Shown: positions 13,113-24,612, numbered from the stretch's first letter. The stretch: DNA of 64,000 nucleotides from Prosapia bicincta (GCA_036971475.1 JBAIZL010000006.1:61535898-61599897); one strand, 5' to 3'. A program made the numbers and translations. The notes: a model not told the origin generated them from the sequence alone.

Positions 13113-13694
13113 GAATTTAATGGTTATGAGCGTAAAATTATCGATAATATCCTTAGGAAGCAAAAGATTAGGATTTTTCGGAAGAAATTAACAACATTAC
13201 CTTTGGAAACTAAAGAAGAAAGCCGTTTTATTAGTTTACCGTTTGACAAAGTTTTAACCAAAGGGCTGGAGGGAATTTTTAAGAATGTTAAATTGAGAGT
13301 TGCGTATAAAAATCATAATAACCTTAAAAATTTATTAGGTAATGCAAAAGATAAAGTAGAAACACTTGATAAATCAGGGATTTACCAAGTTAATTGTAAG
13401 GATTGTGATAAAATGTATATTTGGCAGACAAGACGAAAAGTAATAACTAGATTTAAGGAACATATTAGGGATATTAAATACCAAAGATCTGATAAGTCTA
13501 GTATTGCTGCCCATATTTTAGAGACCAATCACAATCTAGATGTTAATAATGTCAAGTTAATTAAGAATGTTAGAACTAATAAGTTGTTAAATAGTTTCGA
13601 AAGTTTAAAAATTAGTAAACATAAACCTGAGAATTTATTAAATTCTGATAGAGGTCCTATTCCTCATTCAATTATATATTCATTTGTTAAATAG
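13113..13694 (+). pseudogene. Penelope-like RT C-terminus plus GIY-YIG endonuclease
   Basis: An open frame without an upstream start. It begins within the end of the RT region (FNGYERKIIDNILRKQKIR), passes through the linker ISLPF...VAYKNHNNL, and enters the endonuclease. The GIY motif is at 13377-13385. The CKDC pair lies in YQVNCKDCDK. The partner motif reads MYIWQT, so the second Gly of YIG has become Trp. The Arg and Glu of RFKEH are kept. The stop is TAG at 13692. It is 5'-truncated (no RT catalytic motifs), and the Gly-to-Trp change should harm activity. Confidence 0.85.
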
Positions 13695-14035
13695 GATTAT
13701 GATTTTTATATTAAATTTTGTGTTGGTTATAATTTCAAAAAACAATTTTAATTATGTATTTATTGTATTTTAAATTTATATTTTAGTAAGTTGACGTAAG
13801 ATATCGTGCTTTCACTCGATGGGCGTGGCTACGCCTTGTTTAACAGGTGGGGCCACGGAGGTCGGAGTGGGAGTGACTAGTTCTGTAGATTATAAATAAG
13901 GTATTTTTCTAACGTTAATCAGTCTTTGTATGTTATCCCTCTGAGGATGGTTACTTTGTAACTGAAATGTACATAAGGGTAAAATAAAGAAAGTTTGTGG
14001 TTAAGAGGTTTTTGTGTATTTATTATTAAATTCAA

Positions 14036-14966
14036 CCACAGTATATTCCTAATAAATAGTGTCAATATTCACAACCTAAAACCAAAATGAAATAACGAAA
14101 TTTATATATAAATAGCACAATTTTGTTTTAGTTTTTGAGGTTTTTCCGACTCTGTAACTCGAATATTTCAGCCATGAAATAAATACAAAATTTATTATTG
14201 TCACTTTTACTGTCTTTGAGGAGTTTAATGTGTTGTGGTAACAATATATATTTGAATGTGGGGAAAAGTGTTAAAATCTGACCATTAGATCAATTTGTTT
14301 TAAAATTGAAATTTATATGCAAATGGAACGGGAATTTCCAAGGAATAAAACGTACAATATGTACAACGAGTAACTTTCAACAAGTGATTTTTTTTCTCCC
14401 TCACGTCATTGCTTCTTACGCATTCTGTTAAATACTTCAAAATAACTCGTAAATGGCAATAACAATTTTTAATGAATTTAGATGGTCGTCAGGAATAAAG
14501 GATAGATAATAATCTTGCCAACACCAACCTAAATCTGAAGAAATTAAAATAATAATATAACCATACAAGAAACTCAAACAAAACTTTATATAGGCCTAAG
14601 CAAAGTTTCTTTATAATACAGAGGTTCTTTGTTGTTCCAAATTAAAATCTACTATTATTATATTTTCCAAACAGTACAGTATGTGTGCTGCATTACATGG
14701 AGACCAATTGCAACACGTCAACCGGTTAGTTTAAGTTAGAAAATTTAATTTATTATTTTTGTTTTAATCAAATCTCTCCTACTCAGAGATACTATTAGCT
14801 CTACTATAATATAGTTATTATATATATATATATATATAGTGTGATATTTCATGTTGTCCATTATGTTTCCGTTGCACTAACTTTATGAAGTTGTTATTAT
14901 TACTTGTAAATAATTTTTTCCACAACTAAGTGCAATAATTTTACCTTGTGAAAAAATACGTACCAA

Positions 14967-14969
<3 letters not shown>
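14036..14969. other. AT-rich sequence, nothing recognised
   Basis: No ORF, tandem array or known element end was seen apart from a short TA run near 14819-14838. Confidence 0.4.
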
Positions 14970-15027
<58 letters not shown>

Positions 15028-15157
15028 AGGTTGTTCACTCGCTCTTCTACTGTTGTTGGGTTCACCTCGTCAATGCTGGATGAGATTCTAGCGAAACGTC
15101 GGAACTGCGAATTTATGGACTGCAGAATGAACGGATGTACTCCAGATAGTAACAATT

Positions 15158-15220
<63 letters not shown>

Positions 15221-15239
15221 TCGCTTACTGTTTAATGCG

Positions 15240-15309
<70 letters not shown>

Positions 15310-15328
15310 TCGCTTACTGTTTAGTGCG

Positions 15329-15397
<69 letters not shown>

Positions 15398-15435
15398 TTA
15401 TACATATACATATACATCGCTTACTGTTTAATGCG

Positions 15436-15493
<58 letters not shown>

Positions 15494-15512
15494 TCGCTTA
15501 CTGTTTAATGCG

Positions 15513-15580
<68 letters not shown>

Positions 15581-15610
15581 TATACATCGCTTACTGTTTA
15601 GTGCGATTAA

Positions 15611-15645
<35 letters not shown>

Positions 15646-15676
15646 TATACATCGCTTACTGTTTAGTGCGATTGAA
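14970..15676. repeat. Composite array: (TA)n alternating with a 34-bp unit
   Basis: A (TA)n run at 14970-15022 is followed by about 140 bp of unique sequence. From 15163 long TA runs alternate with six copies of a unit containing ACATCGCTTACTGTTTA then TGCGATTGA (starting near 15216, 15306, 15412, 15490, 15581 and 15647). Units differ mainly by A/G in TTTARTGCG, and the TA spacers vary from about 35 to 70 bp. It is an AT-rich higher-order satellite. Confidence 0.85.
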
Positions 15677-15866
15677 CAAGGATCTTACTTGTTATATTTG
15701 CCTGACTGAATCTTCTATAAAGCTCGAAAAAGAGAGCACGGTAATTGATACGTTCTCGAAAGGCGACCCACAAAAATAATATCAAGTATGATTCTTGTTT
15801 AAATACATTAAAGTGTAAGTGATAAGTAAATACAAGAAAACAGTGTTGCTAAGTTAAATAAATATA

Positions 15867-15877
15867 TATATAAATAA

Positions 15878-15930
<53 letters not shown>
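15867..15930. repeat. (TA)n microsatellite
   Basis: A mixed TAAA start followed by about 25 TA repeats, at the tail side of the minus-strand Penelope-like fragment. Confidence 0.85.
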
Positions 15931-15931
15931 A

Positions 15932-16360
15932 AAAACATAGGTTATTCAAATACAAGAATATTTATTAATTTATATTCAAAGCTTTTCGTTGGTAAACAGT
16001 ACCATCATCATCATCAGGAATGAAAATTGCAATAATGTAAGCTATAGGCCTAAAACATATGTTAAATTAGAAATAGAATTGTTGCTAAATTTATACAAAT
16101 TGCCAAATTTATTTTGTTGCTGTAACATTATAGACATTGAATATAGTATCAAATTTAGAATGTATTTGAATTTGTTCTTTTATTAATTTGTTATTTTTTT
16201 TGTATTTATACATTTCGAATGCTTCATATATATTCATTCTTATTCTCTTATTAATTTCTTTTATAAGTTTCATATTTTCAATATTTGGAAATTGGTGCTT
16301 ATTATTAATACGTCCTTGGTTTGTAAATCTGGCTAAAGAAGGAGAAACAATCGCCAATAG
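15932..16360 (-). mobile_element. Penelope-like element, 3' fragment
   Basis: On the minus strand a decayed endonuclease C-terminus (16357-16109) is followed after about 90 bp by a hairpin tail (16017-15984). The tail starts CTGATGATG and ends CCAACGAAAAGC, then an AT-rich terminus meets the (TA)n array. The tail is the same family as the foldback at 4156-4368. Confidence 0.75.
16109..16348 (-). pseudogene. Penelope-like endonuclease C-terminal fragment
   Basis: The frame reads FTNQGRINNKHQFPNIENMK, then RIRMNIYEAFEMYKYKK and IKEQIQIHSKFDTIF before the stop at 16109. This is the layout of the region after the GIY-YIG core in Penelope-like proteins (N-x-E-N-x-K, then an E-A-x-E-I/M-Y-K-like helix). 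The catalytic core itself is missing. The product differs from that at 13113-13694, so it belongs to a second Penelope-like lineage. Confidence 0.65.
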
Positions 16361-16379
16361 GGTGGGAATGGAGTAGAAA

Positions 16380-16800
16380 ACGGGTAACCACCTCTTTAAA
16401 GTCCCACGGAAATCAAATTAACTTAGGCTGATGATGTAAGAATCTAACGTCAGTCTAGGGTGATCCACTCGCGTGCTTGGGAAGTGCAATAATCGATCAG
16501 TGAGACCACTTACATTGATAAAGTGTCGAATCTATATAGAGAGGATTCACTTACACCAACTAAAATGAGTTATAACACTATAGTGTTACTATGCAGAGAT
16601 TGGAATCTTTCTGAATGTTTGTACTAAATGTTGGAAATACCTCGTAAGTATCAAAACATACTTGCATAATAGAAACAACAGGTACTTATATGATTAGAAT
16701 TAGACGTTTGCTAACTTGATAGACAAAGCAGGTTGTTTACTGGTATTCTGGGCAGTTTACACTCAAACATTTCCAACATGACAAATACTTTGTGCTACTC
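16380..16800. other. Unassigned sequence
   Basis: Slightly GC-richer than its flanks between 16380 and 16520. It may be part of the adjacent Penelope-like element, but no frame or repeat was recognised. Confidence 0.3.
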
Positions 16801-16805
16801 TTGAA

Positions 16806-17086
16806 CTATAATTAAAGAATAAAAATATGGTACAACTCACAAATATAAAAATTTTTATTTCATACGCGTTTCAACGACTAATTTGTCGTCATCCTCAGTG
16901 AAGATACACACATCAAATTAACTAAAAATATATTAAGCATTATGCTTAATGTTTAATATTTTTTTTGTTAATTTGATTTGTGTATCTTCACTGAGGATGA
17001 CGACAAATTAGTCGTTGAAACGCGTATGAAATAAAAATTTTTATATTTGTGAGTTGTGCCATATTTATTTTTTTTATTATAACTTT
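16806..17086. mobile_element. Foldback of a third Penelope-like tail
   Basis: Arms of about 125 bp at 16806-16935 and 16958-17086 are near-perfect reverse complements. Each has a hairpin starting CTGAGGATGACGAC, looping through AAATTA, and closing GTCGTTGAAACGCG (plus 16991-17020, minus 16898-16869). A single-arm copy of the same tail lies at 20590-20770. The flank GCCAGCTCGAATATTATTTA is shared by both loci on their right side. Confidence 0.7.
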
Positions 17087-17119
17087 CACTCACAAGCCAG
17101 CTCGAATATTATTTATACT

Positions 17120-17630
17120 CTTGAACTGATCAACATTTTGATTAGTTACTATCTTTAATAGATGAACTCGTCGGTTAATGCTCTCATTTCGTCCTCTAGT
17201 TGCGTGCGGCGCTATCTACAGGGCGGGCTCCGAAGTCACGCAACACACTGAAGCACGCGTCCCATTGTAATTATAGACACCTAATCGATAGAAGCCAAAT
17301 TGGATATGTTCCGGCGTCCATAGTTAGGTAAATATCTTTGAGGCGTAACAGGTAGACACATCTTCACGGCCCCGAGAGAGAGTAGGTACGCATAGTATAC
17401 CTGCCAAGAGCTTCATTGTTGCTACTTTACAGCTGCCTGTATTCACAATCATCTCTTGTCCCCTTTGTAGACGATAATCGTCATGTTTCGGCAGTAGCCA
17501 CATTATTATCCTGAATAAAGGTTCCTATTACTTCTTAAAATTTATAATACTAAAATGCATATAGTCTACTGTTGGGAATTTTGTGGGAATTGTGATGAGA
17601 AGGGGACGCGAGTGAACATGACCCATGAAT
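17120..17630. other. Unassigned sequence
   Basis: Locally GC-richer (about 17200-17300), with no ORF or repeat recognised. Confidence 0.3.
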
Positions 17631-17635
17631 TTCTG

Positions 17636-18467
17636 GCCTCTATGCTTTATACTTTGCCACAATGCAGTATTAATAGTGTCGATCGTTTCTAGACAAACGA
17701 GGTTTTATTAGCTCGAAACGTCACTATGGTTTTTCGTCTTTTGCCCACCTACCAGAGGCAATTTTACAGCGGTAGACACTATTTTCCAGAACGTTTATTC
17801 TGTCCCTACAACCCTCTCATGTAAATGAAGTGAACGCGCTAGTAACCTCAACGTTTGGTCCGCTACCAGCAGTCCTCTCATATCACCGATTTCCAAATAC
17901 CCTTCTAATTTTAATTAGAATATAATAAACTAAATTCTACAAATTTCTCTTCAATAAATATTCGTGTGTTTATTATAAAAAAAAACTCTTCTACAACATA
18001 AATCCAAACTATAGTGTTTTATTTATTGTTGATGTAAATAAGTTTTTGTTTTAACCGAAGTACTGGCCACTTTGCTTTTGTACTTTACCACAAGAAATTA
18101 TTAATACTGTCGACCTTTTCTAGACTAACGAGAGTTTATTATCTCGTACCGTTTCTAAGGTTTTCGGTTCTCTCCTGCCTGCCTATCAGAGGCAATTTTA
18201 AAGGGGTAAACACTAATTTCTCAGAGCTTTTGTTCTGACCTTACAACCCTCTCCAGTAAGAGAACGCACTAGTAACCGTGAGTATAGTCCTCTACCAGCT
18301 GTCATATCACGTAACCGATTTCCATACCTTTCTAATTTCTATTAGAATATAATAAGTTAAATTATGCAAAGTCCTCTTCAAAAATATTCTTGCTCTGTTT
18401 ATAAAAACTATTCTACAGTAGTAATCCAAACTACAGTTTTCTATGTTTTGCTGATATAAATAACTTT
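17636..18467. repeat. Imperfect tandem duplication, unit about 420 bp
   Basis: Unit 1 (17636-18046) and unit 2 (18065-18467) align end to end at an offset of 429 falling to 422 bp. They share landmarks such as AGAGGCAATTTTA, ACAACCCTCTC, CGATTTCC, TTAGAATATAATAA and AATCCAAACTA, at roughly 75-80 percent identity by eye. No coding frame is conserved between units. The pair ends about 390 bp upstream of the COX7C start codon, so a promoter-proximal role is possible but unproven. Confidence 0.75.
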
Positions 18468-18793
18468 TTACAATATTACATTCATGTTCTTTAAAACAAG
18501 CAACGACATATTGTTTGATAAATATTGAAAATCAAAATATTGAGTTATATTGTTTATTATAAATATTTTATTTCTATTATTTTTTTATAATAATAAGCCT
18601 TTTATTGCGGGTGGTAATGCTATTAAATTGTTTTCAGTATTTATGTTTATTACTTTGTATAAATCTAATTATTAAAAATAATGTCCAACAAAACTTAATG
18701 TCCACTACTCGATAATCGTAAGTAATGATTTTTATCTGGAGGAAGTTAAACGATTATCACGTCACACAAACACAGCAGGAAAATATAGCTTGT

Positions 18794-18808
18794 AAAGGCG
18801 CCATCTTG
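18794..18808 (-). promoter_or_regulatory. YY1/Pho-like site in the COX7C promoter or 5'UTR
   Basis: On the minus strand the sequence reads CAAGATGGCGCC, which fits the YY1/Pleiohomeotic core AAGATGGC. Such sites near transcription starts are common in nuclear genes for respiratory-chain subunits. It lies about 50 bp before the start codon. Transcription start not determined. Confidence 0.45.
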
Positions 18809-18856
18809 TTTCTCGTCATTCCGTTGCTAACTTTACTGCAGTCAATAACTGGGAAA

Positions 18857-18949
18857 ATGTTAACTTCTAGGCTGGGAGTGTTTGCGAGAAATCTGTCAAA
18901 ATCAGCTGTTTCCAGTTCGTCTCATTTGAACGGAGGAGTGCCTGGCGAG
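18857..18949 (+). CDS. COX7C: Cytochrome c oxidase subunit 7C, coding exon 1
   Basis: COX7C is a small single-pass subunit of mitochondrial complex IV in the inner membrane, made in the cytosol and imported. This exon codes for 31 residues. It starts MLTSRLGVFARNLSKSAV, an Arg/Lys-bearing, Ser-rich import presequence with no acidic residue, and ends HLNGGVPGE, where the mature family N-terminus begins. A consensus donor GAG|GTAAGA follows in phase 0 at 18950. The ATG is the first in this frame after a plausible promoter. The next coding exon is at 38322, giving an intron of about 19.4 kb filled with transposons. The joined protein would have 69 residues, close to the 63-70 of the family. Confidence 0.88.
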
Positions 18950-19006
18950 GTAAGATATTGCATTTTGCATAGTTTACACATTAGACTATTATTGGTGTTG
19001 CGGTAG

Positions 19007-19850
19007 GCCTAAAGGTCTTCGCCTCCATACAAAGGATTTCTTGAGCGTAAAGATTTTAATTTAGAAATATTTAACAGTTCTATGTAATAGTTGTACATTG
19101 TACAGAATAGGTTATTATTAATAAATATAATATCTTGAACACAGATTGTTTTGAAACGTTACAGTGTTTATATTATGTTAAAAACTTGTGTTTATATTAT
19201 GTATGTTTAAAATATTTAACAAACTTTTTTAAAAATATTCTAGACAGTATATTAACCAAATTAGGTTGACGAAAGTGTTACAAAATATGACCTTGCAGTA
19301 ACAAGTAACGCTGCATTTGGAATAACCTCACAAGTAATATCCCGGATTGTTTACATAAGCCACATTCCTGAGTTAACTCTAGTAGTAAGGCTGTGACTAG
19401 GCGCCCAGTGCTAATCATAATATAACTTGATCTAATAATAATTCATTTTACTTGATAATAATTTACTATCCGGATGTTCTAAGGTATTTTACATAGATTT
19501 TTCTAAACCTTTAAAGTTCAGCTTTAAATTACTACATTGTCAACTATATTTTTATTGCAATAACTCTACGAATATTTTCAAAGTTACCTTTCTAACTGGC
19601 GAGTAGCTGTGTAGCCGGTAATATTTTCTATTACGCGACTTGTAGAATGTTCTAGAGTGGATTAATATAAACAGTAGTAACTTCAAAAAAAATTAAAGTC
19701 AATTGCTACTTAGATTAGTGAAGCAAGTTTTAAATAGTTTCTTATTTGATTTCGATAAAACTTGATGTTTGGTTTCTTTGTTCTACAGAATAGCTTTCTA
19801 ATGAATTTTGTCTTATCAATAAATATTTTTTCTGTTTCTTAATGAGTAAT
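19007..19850. other. COX7C intron 1, AT-rich part without recognised features
   Basis: A TAGGCCT word and AT-rich sequence. A decayed family D head may lie near 19695. Nothing else was recognised. Confidence 0.4.
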
Positions 19851-19854
19851 ATAA

Positions 19855-20305
<451 letters not shown>

Positions 20306-20589
20306 CAGTATTACAATCTGAACACATTTGTATCTGGTTTGACTATACGAAAATGCTTGCTGAAATTATTTTTATAATTTCAAAACTCTTTACTAAAAAT
20401 TGTTTTTCAGCGATAATACCTTCGAACCACTAAATATGCCCCTAATAGGCTTTCAATAGGCAATTAATAAATCCGCGACAGATGATTGATCACTTTCCAC
20501 GAGCTATACCTCTGTATCGATAGCGCTCACAGCTTATCTTGTTTGCTTTGTCTTTGCACCTACTAATGACAAACATGATTTATTTAACC

Positions 20590-20770
20590 TTTATAGGTTA
20601 TGTTTAATATATATATTTTTTAGTTAATTTCATTTGTGTATTTTCACTGAGGATGACGACAAATTAGTCGTTGAAACGCGTTTGAAATAAAAAATTGTAT
20701 ATTTGTGAGTTGTACCATAATTTTATTCTTTAATTATAACTTTCACTCACAAGCCAGCTCGAATATTATT
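20590..20770 (+). mobile_element. Solo Penelope-like tail
   Basis: A single copy of the tail found as a foldback at 16806-17086, with the hairpin CTGAGGATGACGAC...GTCGTTGAAACGCG at 20647-20680. The shared right flank GCCAGCTCGAATATTATTTA ends at about 20773. No coding part is attached. Confidence 0.65.
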
Positions 20771-20773
20771 TAT

Positions 20774-21284
20774 ATGATTTATTTAACGTTAGCTTTATTC
20801 ATATAATTTATTTCTAAAGACATTTTACCAACACTTGCGCAACGAGGAAACGAATACATTAAAACCAACAATGTGTGACTGGAGCTATCTTATCGGTTGC
20901 AGTGGGTTTTTACCTGCATAAAAACTTTATGTCGAGGAGTTGACATGTAACAATGCACGTAGCCATCGTGCAGATAAGTAATGGCAAATCGTTTTGATGG
21001 ATATCCTTGTCACGGTGTGGGATTTAGATTTCAGTTATCCGGGATATGTTATCTCTGACCTCAAGCGGGATAAAGGTTCCTACAGAATAGCTACATAAAC
21101 ATTGAGTTCGGGGAAAACTCTTTGGGATATCATATGCCTCAATATGAGTGCAATTATGAGTCAGAGATCGTAGTTGTATTGTTGTAGCGCTATTGAATTT
21201 GTAACTTCTTCACTTAAGTTACAATGAAAACACCCCTAAATGTTTCTACTTTGAACTGTTACGTAGACCTAAGTATATACAGTA
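20774..21284. other. COX7C intron 1, nothing recognised
   Basis: No ORF, repeat or element end was seen. Confidence 0.4.
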
Positions 21285-22163
21285 TGCGCCAAAATAAACA
21301 GTGCAGAAACTGTGGTAATATTTTATTTTATTTACATATTTTTACAAACACATACAATTAAAAAGAAGCTAATGCAGTTAGACTCGGGTATAAACATGCT
21401 CTATATGACCTCCCTGTAATTTGGTTGGTGTAACACTCCAGGTAAACAGTGAACTTTTCCTGAATAATTTGGGGAGGAGGGCATTAACCACAAGTTTTAT
21501 TGTTAAATAAAAGCGGTTGACTTGCGAGTCAGTTATCATCTTCAGGACTACAATACATAAGTACACAAGCCATGAAGTTCGCAATACATGTGTACTTACG
21601 TATTGTGGGCTAAGGCGGTAAGGTATCCGTTATTGAAACGTTGCCTATGTAAATAAATAATAGCACCTGACTTGCAAGTCAGCCGTTTTTATTTAACAAT
21701 AAATAATTTCTGCGAGTGTAAACATGATTAACAAGTTTGATTACTTCTCCATTTCAATTAGGGCTTTCTACTTAACCAGGTGTAATGTTCATATTTCAGA
21801 AATTTGGATAACTGCTGGATAATCAATACAGTATTCAGAAAAACTATTGTTTTTGTGTATTTAAAATATTTATTGTGCATCAGTATCTTTATTATTCATA
21901 TTAAGCTTTACAAACAAAAGAACAATTACTTTTTCAATTCTTACTTTTAGTTCACGCTCTCCCTTTATATATTTACCTATCTTGTTCAAATTTTCAATCA
22001 TTAATAAAATACTTATAAAATAAAAAGAACATCAGTTAGACTCGTGTATAAACATGTTCTATTTCAACTCCGTTAAATTTGAGACAACACTCGTAAAGTT
22101 TCTTGAAGGTTTTGTATCTTTGAAGTTGCAGCTGATTGTTTCAGTACTGTTTATTTTGGTGCA
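21285..22163 (-). mobile_element. Tc1/mariner-like DNA transposon remnant with nested foldback
   Basis: Inverted ends TGCGCCAAAATAAACAGT (21285-21302) and, on the other strand, TGCACCAAAATAAACAGT (22163-22146) are each bordered by TA, the Tc1/mariner target duplication. On the minus strand two separate stretches end with related C-terminal phrases, GGHIEHVYTRV-stop (about 21415-21380) and FNGVEIEHVYTRV-stop (about 22075-22035), as at the end of mariner-type transposases. So either two copies have fused or one was rearranged. The DDE catalytic region is absent. A 200-bp foldback (21500-21699) and a reversed piece of family D tail (about 21955-22020) lie inside. Confidence 0.55.
21500..21699. 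repeat. 200-bp foldback nested in the mariner-like element
   Basis: Ends TTGTTAAATAAAAGCGG and, on the other strand, TTGTTAAATAAAAACGG pair with each other, followed inward by GACTTGC[GA]AGTCAG. The left arm, read on the minus strand, contains CTGAAGATGATAACTGACT, close to the Penelope tail motif but without the following GAAA. Probably a degenerate tail dimer. Confidence 0.6.
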
Positions 22164-22469
22164 TACGGCATAACTGTATTTGCTTCATTGCATTTAATTA
22201 TAAACAACGTAAACATTTGAAACAACTTCTAACTATAACAAAATGATTTAAGCTTGACTTGCGAGATATTGGTATTAGTTACACAAACTCTAAATCATGT
22301 TATTTACTCAAACGTCGTTTCAGCGACAAATCTCACGTTTCAGGGAGTTATAAAATTACAAAAACATAATCACAAGTAAAAAATACAAGTTTTATCTTTT
22401 ATGGTCGAATAAAAATTATTATATTAATAAATATAAGAAATTATATTATAAATAAAGTATTCAAAATTA

Positions 22470-22800
22470 TATTTTTCAGTCCCTTCTACCGGTTTACACT
22501 TTCACTAAATACATCTATAAATCTTGTCCAAATTTCCAATCGTTAATAAAATACTTTTTATTCATCCACTCAAGTTCAAATACATTTTTTTAAACTTATA
22601 GTGGATGGCGCTTGATGTTAATACAGTTTTTTACAAATATTAATTGAATAATTAAATTAAATTATTAATTTAAATAGTTTCTCTTTCTATTTTGGTTCTC
22701 TCATATTTTTTATAATTATTTATATTAATTGTAATTATTTAATAAAAAATAACTCAAATGAAAATTTTCTTTGTTGACCTAAGTAGAAATTGACTTATTT
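22470..22800 (-). repeat. Dispersed repeat family D, reverse copy without array
   Basis: A full-length-looking reverse copy. The tail word CCCTTCTACCGGTTTACACT is at about 22482, the stem-loop ATCCACTCAAG...TATAGTGGAT at about 22565-22608, and the head TTGTTGACCTAAGTAGAAATT at about 22772-22793. No microsatellite has grown in its tail, so it may approximate the ancestral form. Confidence 0.65.
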
Positions 22801-23778
22801 GTAAAGTTACTTGTTTTTTAAATTCCTTGTAATACAAATAATTATACAAAAATGAATTTAACAAGAATTGTTTTCTGAGCTTAAGGAACATAACATTTTT
22901 GTTTTTATTTTTGTTGTAATTATATTTTGGAGTTTTATAACGCACTGAAGATGATTGCATCGTTACTGAAACGAGTATGAATAATATATATTTTTGAGTT
23001 TTGGGGATTTTTTTATTAAATTTTAGTTGGTTTTAAAACATTGGTGTGGGTTAAGACTCCAAAATTAAATTCTCTTCAGATGAAATTGTTTAATTTTAAT
23101 ATTTTTCAAAAAAAAAAAAACTAGACAAAGTATGATATGCAAAATGACAACCAAACTCAATTTACAAAATCACTGATATTTAATAAATATAAATAAAAAA
23201 ATAACTAAATTGTCACTCACAAAAATAAAACAAATACTATGGAAATAATATTTAAAATGTTCTAGATATTTTAGATCTATAGTACGATATAGTCCTAATG
23301 CTATGATGTCGAACTAAACTATTTCCATCAACTATTTTAATTGCCTTCTTTAACTACGCATTTTGTACATAAAGCTACGCAGTTCAGTAAGTTTGTCACT
23401 GACTGATTAAAGTTTTGACATTTGACATTTGCGTTATCACAGTGCGATAAGGCCTTCTGACTGCCAACCCATGCAACGCTTACTTAATTATACAGCTTAT
23501 CAGTTTTACTTCTACTATCACAAATTTAGGGAACACAAATGTTTTGATTCATAATTCGGTCTCTTGTGTCACTTCAAACAAAAACAAAACTCATTCCATA
23601 AAATATAATTAATAATAACTTTACTTGGCTATACTGTATTCTACTTGACACGGGGGACTTCTCTTTACGATCTTGGTAAACCTTCCAGTACCGGAAGTAG
23701 ATTCTGCTTCCTCTTTAATCCTACATAATCCTCTCACATACCTGGCGACACCTACAGGCAACAAATTCTACACTGAGC
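22801..23778. other. COX7C intron 1, mostly unassigned
   Basis: A weak Penelope-tail-like motif (CTGAAGATG...CTGAAACGAG) lies at 22949-22975. The rest, to the LINE target site, shows no recognisable element. Confidence 0.35.
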
Positions 23779-23791
23779 ATACATCTACGTT
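23779..23791 (+). repeat. Target-site duplication, 5' copy
   Basis: ATACATCTACGTT is repeated exactly at 28189-28201 on the other side of the LINE and its poly(A) tail. Confidence 0.9.
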
Positions 23792-24379
23792 CCCGGCAAG
23801 CTGGCCTGAGCAACCGGGCGGGTCCACAGGAGGCGGATAGTGGGACGGCTTACAGAAATGTAGGTTACCTATGAATAAGGATTCCGGAAGGTTTCTGAAT
23901 ATGCAGGCCTGGACCAAGGCTATGGTTCAAAGGTGAGGAATTATCTCTCCTCGTCAGTCAACCGGTTGGGGGTGGTAGAAATAACTGCTCTGACTGGGGA
24001 GACTGGGGTAGTTGGGAATTAAGTCCTCACAATGCTACTCTCACCTCCCAGGTGAACCAAGGGCAATGCGACAGTGAAGTATGGGCGGGAAACTACCCTA
24101 ACGTCACAGTTGTAAAAAAGAGAGTAAAGCAGGCTGTTCGCTTCATGAGCAACAGTTAATAATGTCCTGAACTTGGGGTGTGCTTCAAGGTCAGTGACTG
24201 AATACCCAATCCAAGGTATAAGGCATCGTGCCGAAGGATGAATGGCTGCAGGGTATAAAATGCAGTTGCACACGATCCCCTTGAGGAACCAGACAAAACC
24301 TCATTGTATGTTGTCTTGCCAGGGCAGTGGGGGCTCTGCTCTGGTCGACCGTTATTTCCCCCATACTCGTGGGACGTTA

Positions 24380-24604
24380 ATGGACCAAGTAAGTAAAAGA
24401 ATTGATTTTGAGACTGCACAGACAGTGGGAGCCAATGAGACGGCAAACCGTGAGTCTGTAGCAGATGTGTCAACGGCAACCATCACTGGGGGTGCGGGGG
24501 CGGCTGTCAAGCTGCCGACTGCAGAAACCGGTGAAGTGGCTGTAGAGTTGAGCACGCTGTCTAGTCCTGGGGCTGCTCTGCGGACTCAGGCGACTGCAAA
24601 TTAA
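24380..24604 (+). pseudogene. LINE ORF1 remnant
   Basis: A 74-residue frame (MDQVSKRIDFETAQ... to ...RTQATAN-stop) rich in Thr, Ala and Glu, ending 8 bp before the ORF2 start in a different frame. That is the expected position of ORF1, but all gag-like or DUF4780-like sequence is missing. The assignment rests on position only. Confidence 0.5.
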
Positions 24605-24612
24605 GCAGAACA

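Larger units (their letters stand above)
12592..14027. mobile_element. Penelope-like element, inverted dimer
   Basis: Two copies of the 3' end of one Penelope-like retroelement face outward. The left arm (12592-13101, minus) and right arm (about 13515-14027, plus) are near-identical reverse complements of about 510 bp, with roughly 410 bp of single-copy coding sequence between them that belongs to the right-hand copy. Each arm has the C-terminus of the endonuclease, an AT-rich spacer, a GC-richer segment and a hairpin tail (plus 13941-13967, minus 12677-12651) starting CTGAGGATG and ending GAAA. Inverted 5'-truncated partial copies are a known arrangement in Penelope-like elements. Confidence 0.85.

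Noticed and set aside
12924..13163. 79-codon frame as one protein
   Set aside because: Only the part up to 13101 is Penelope-like coding sequence. The start of the frame reads the wrong strand of the adjoining copy.
15163..15676. CRISPR-like repeat-spacer appearance
   Set aside because: Spacers are pure (TA)n and the genome is eukaryotic. It is a composite satellite.
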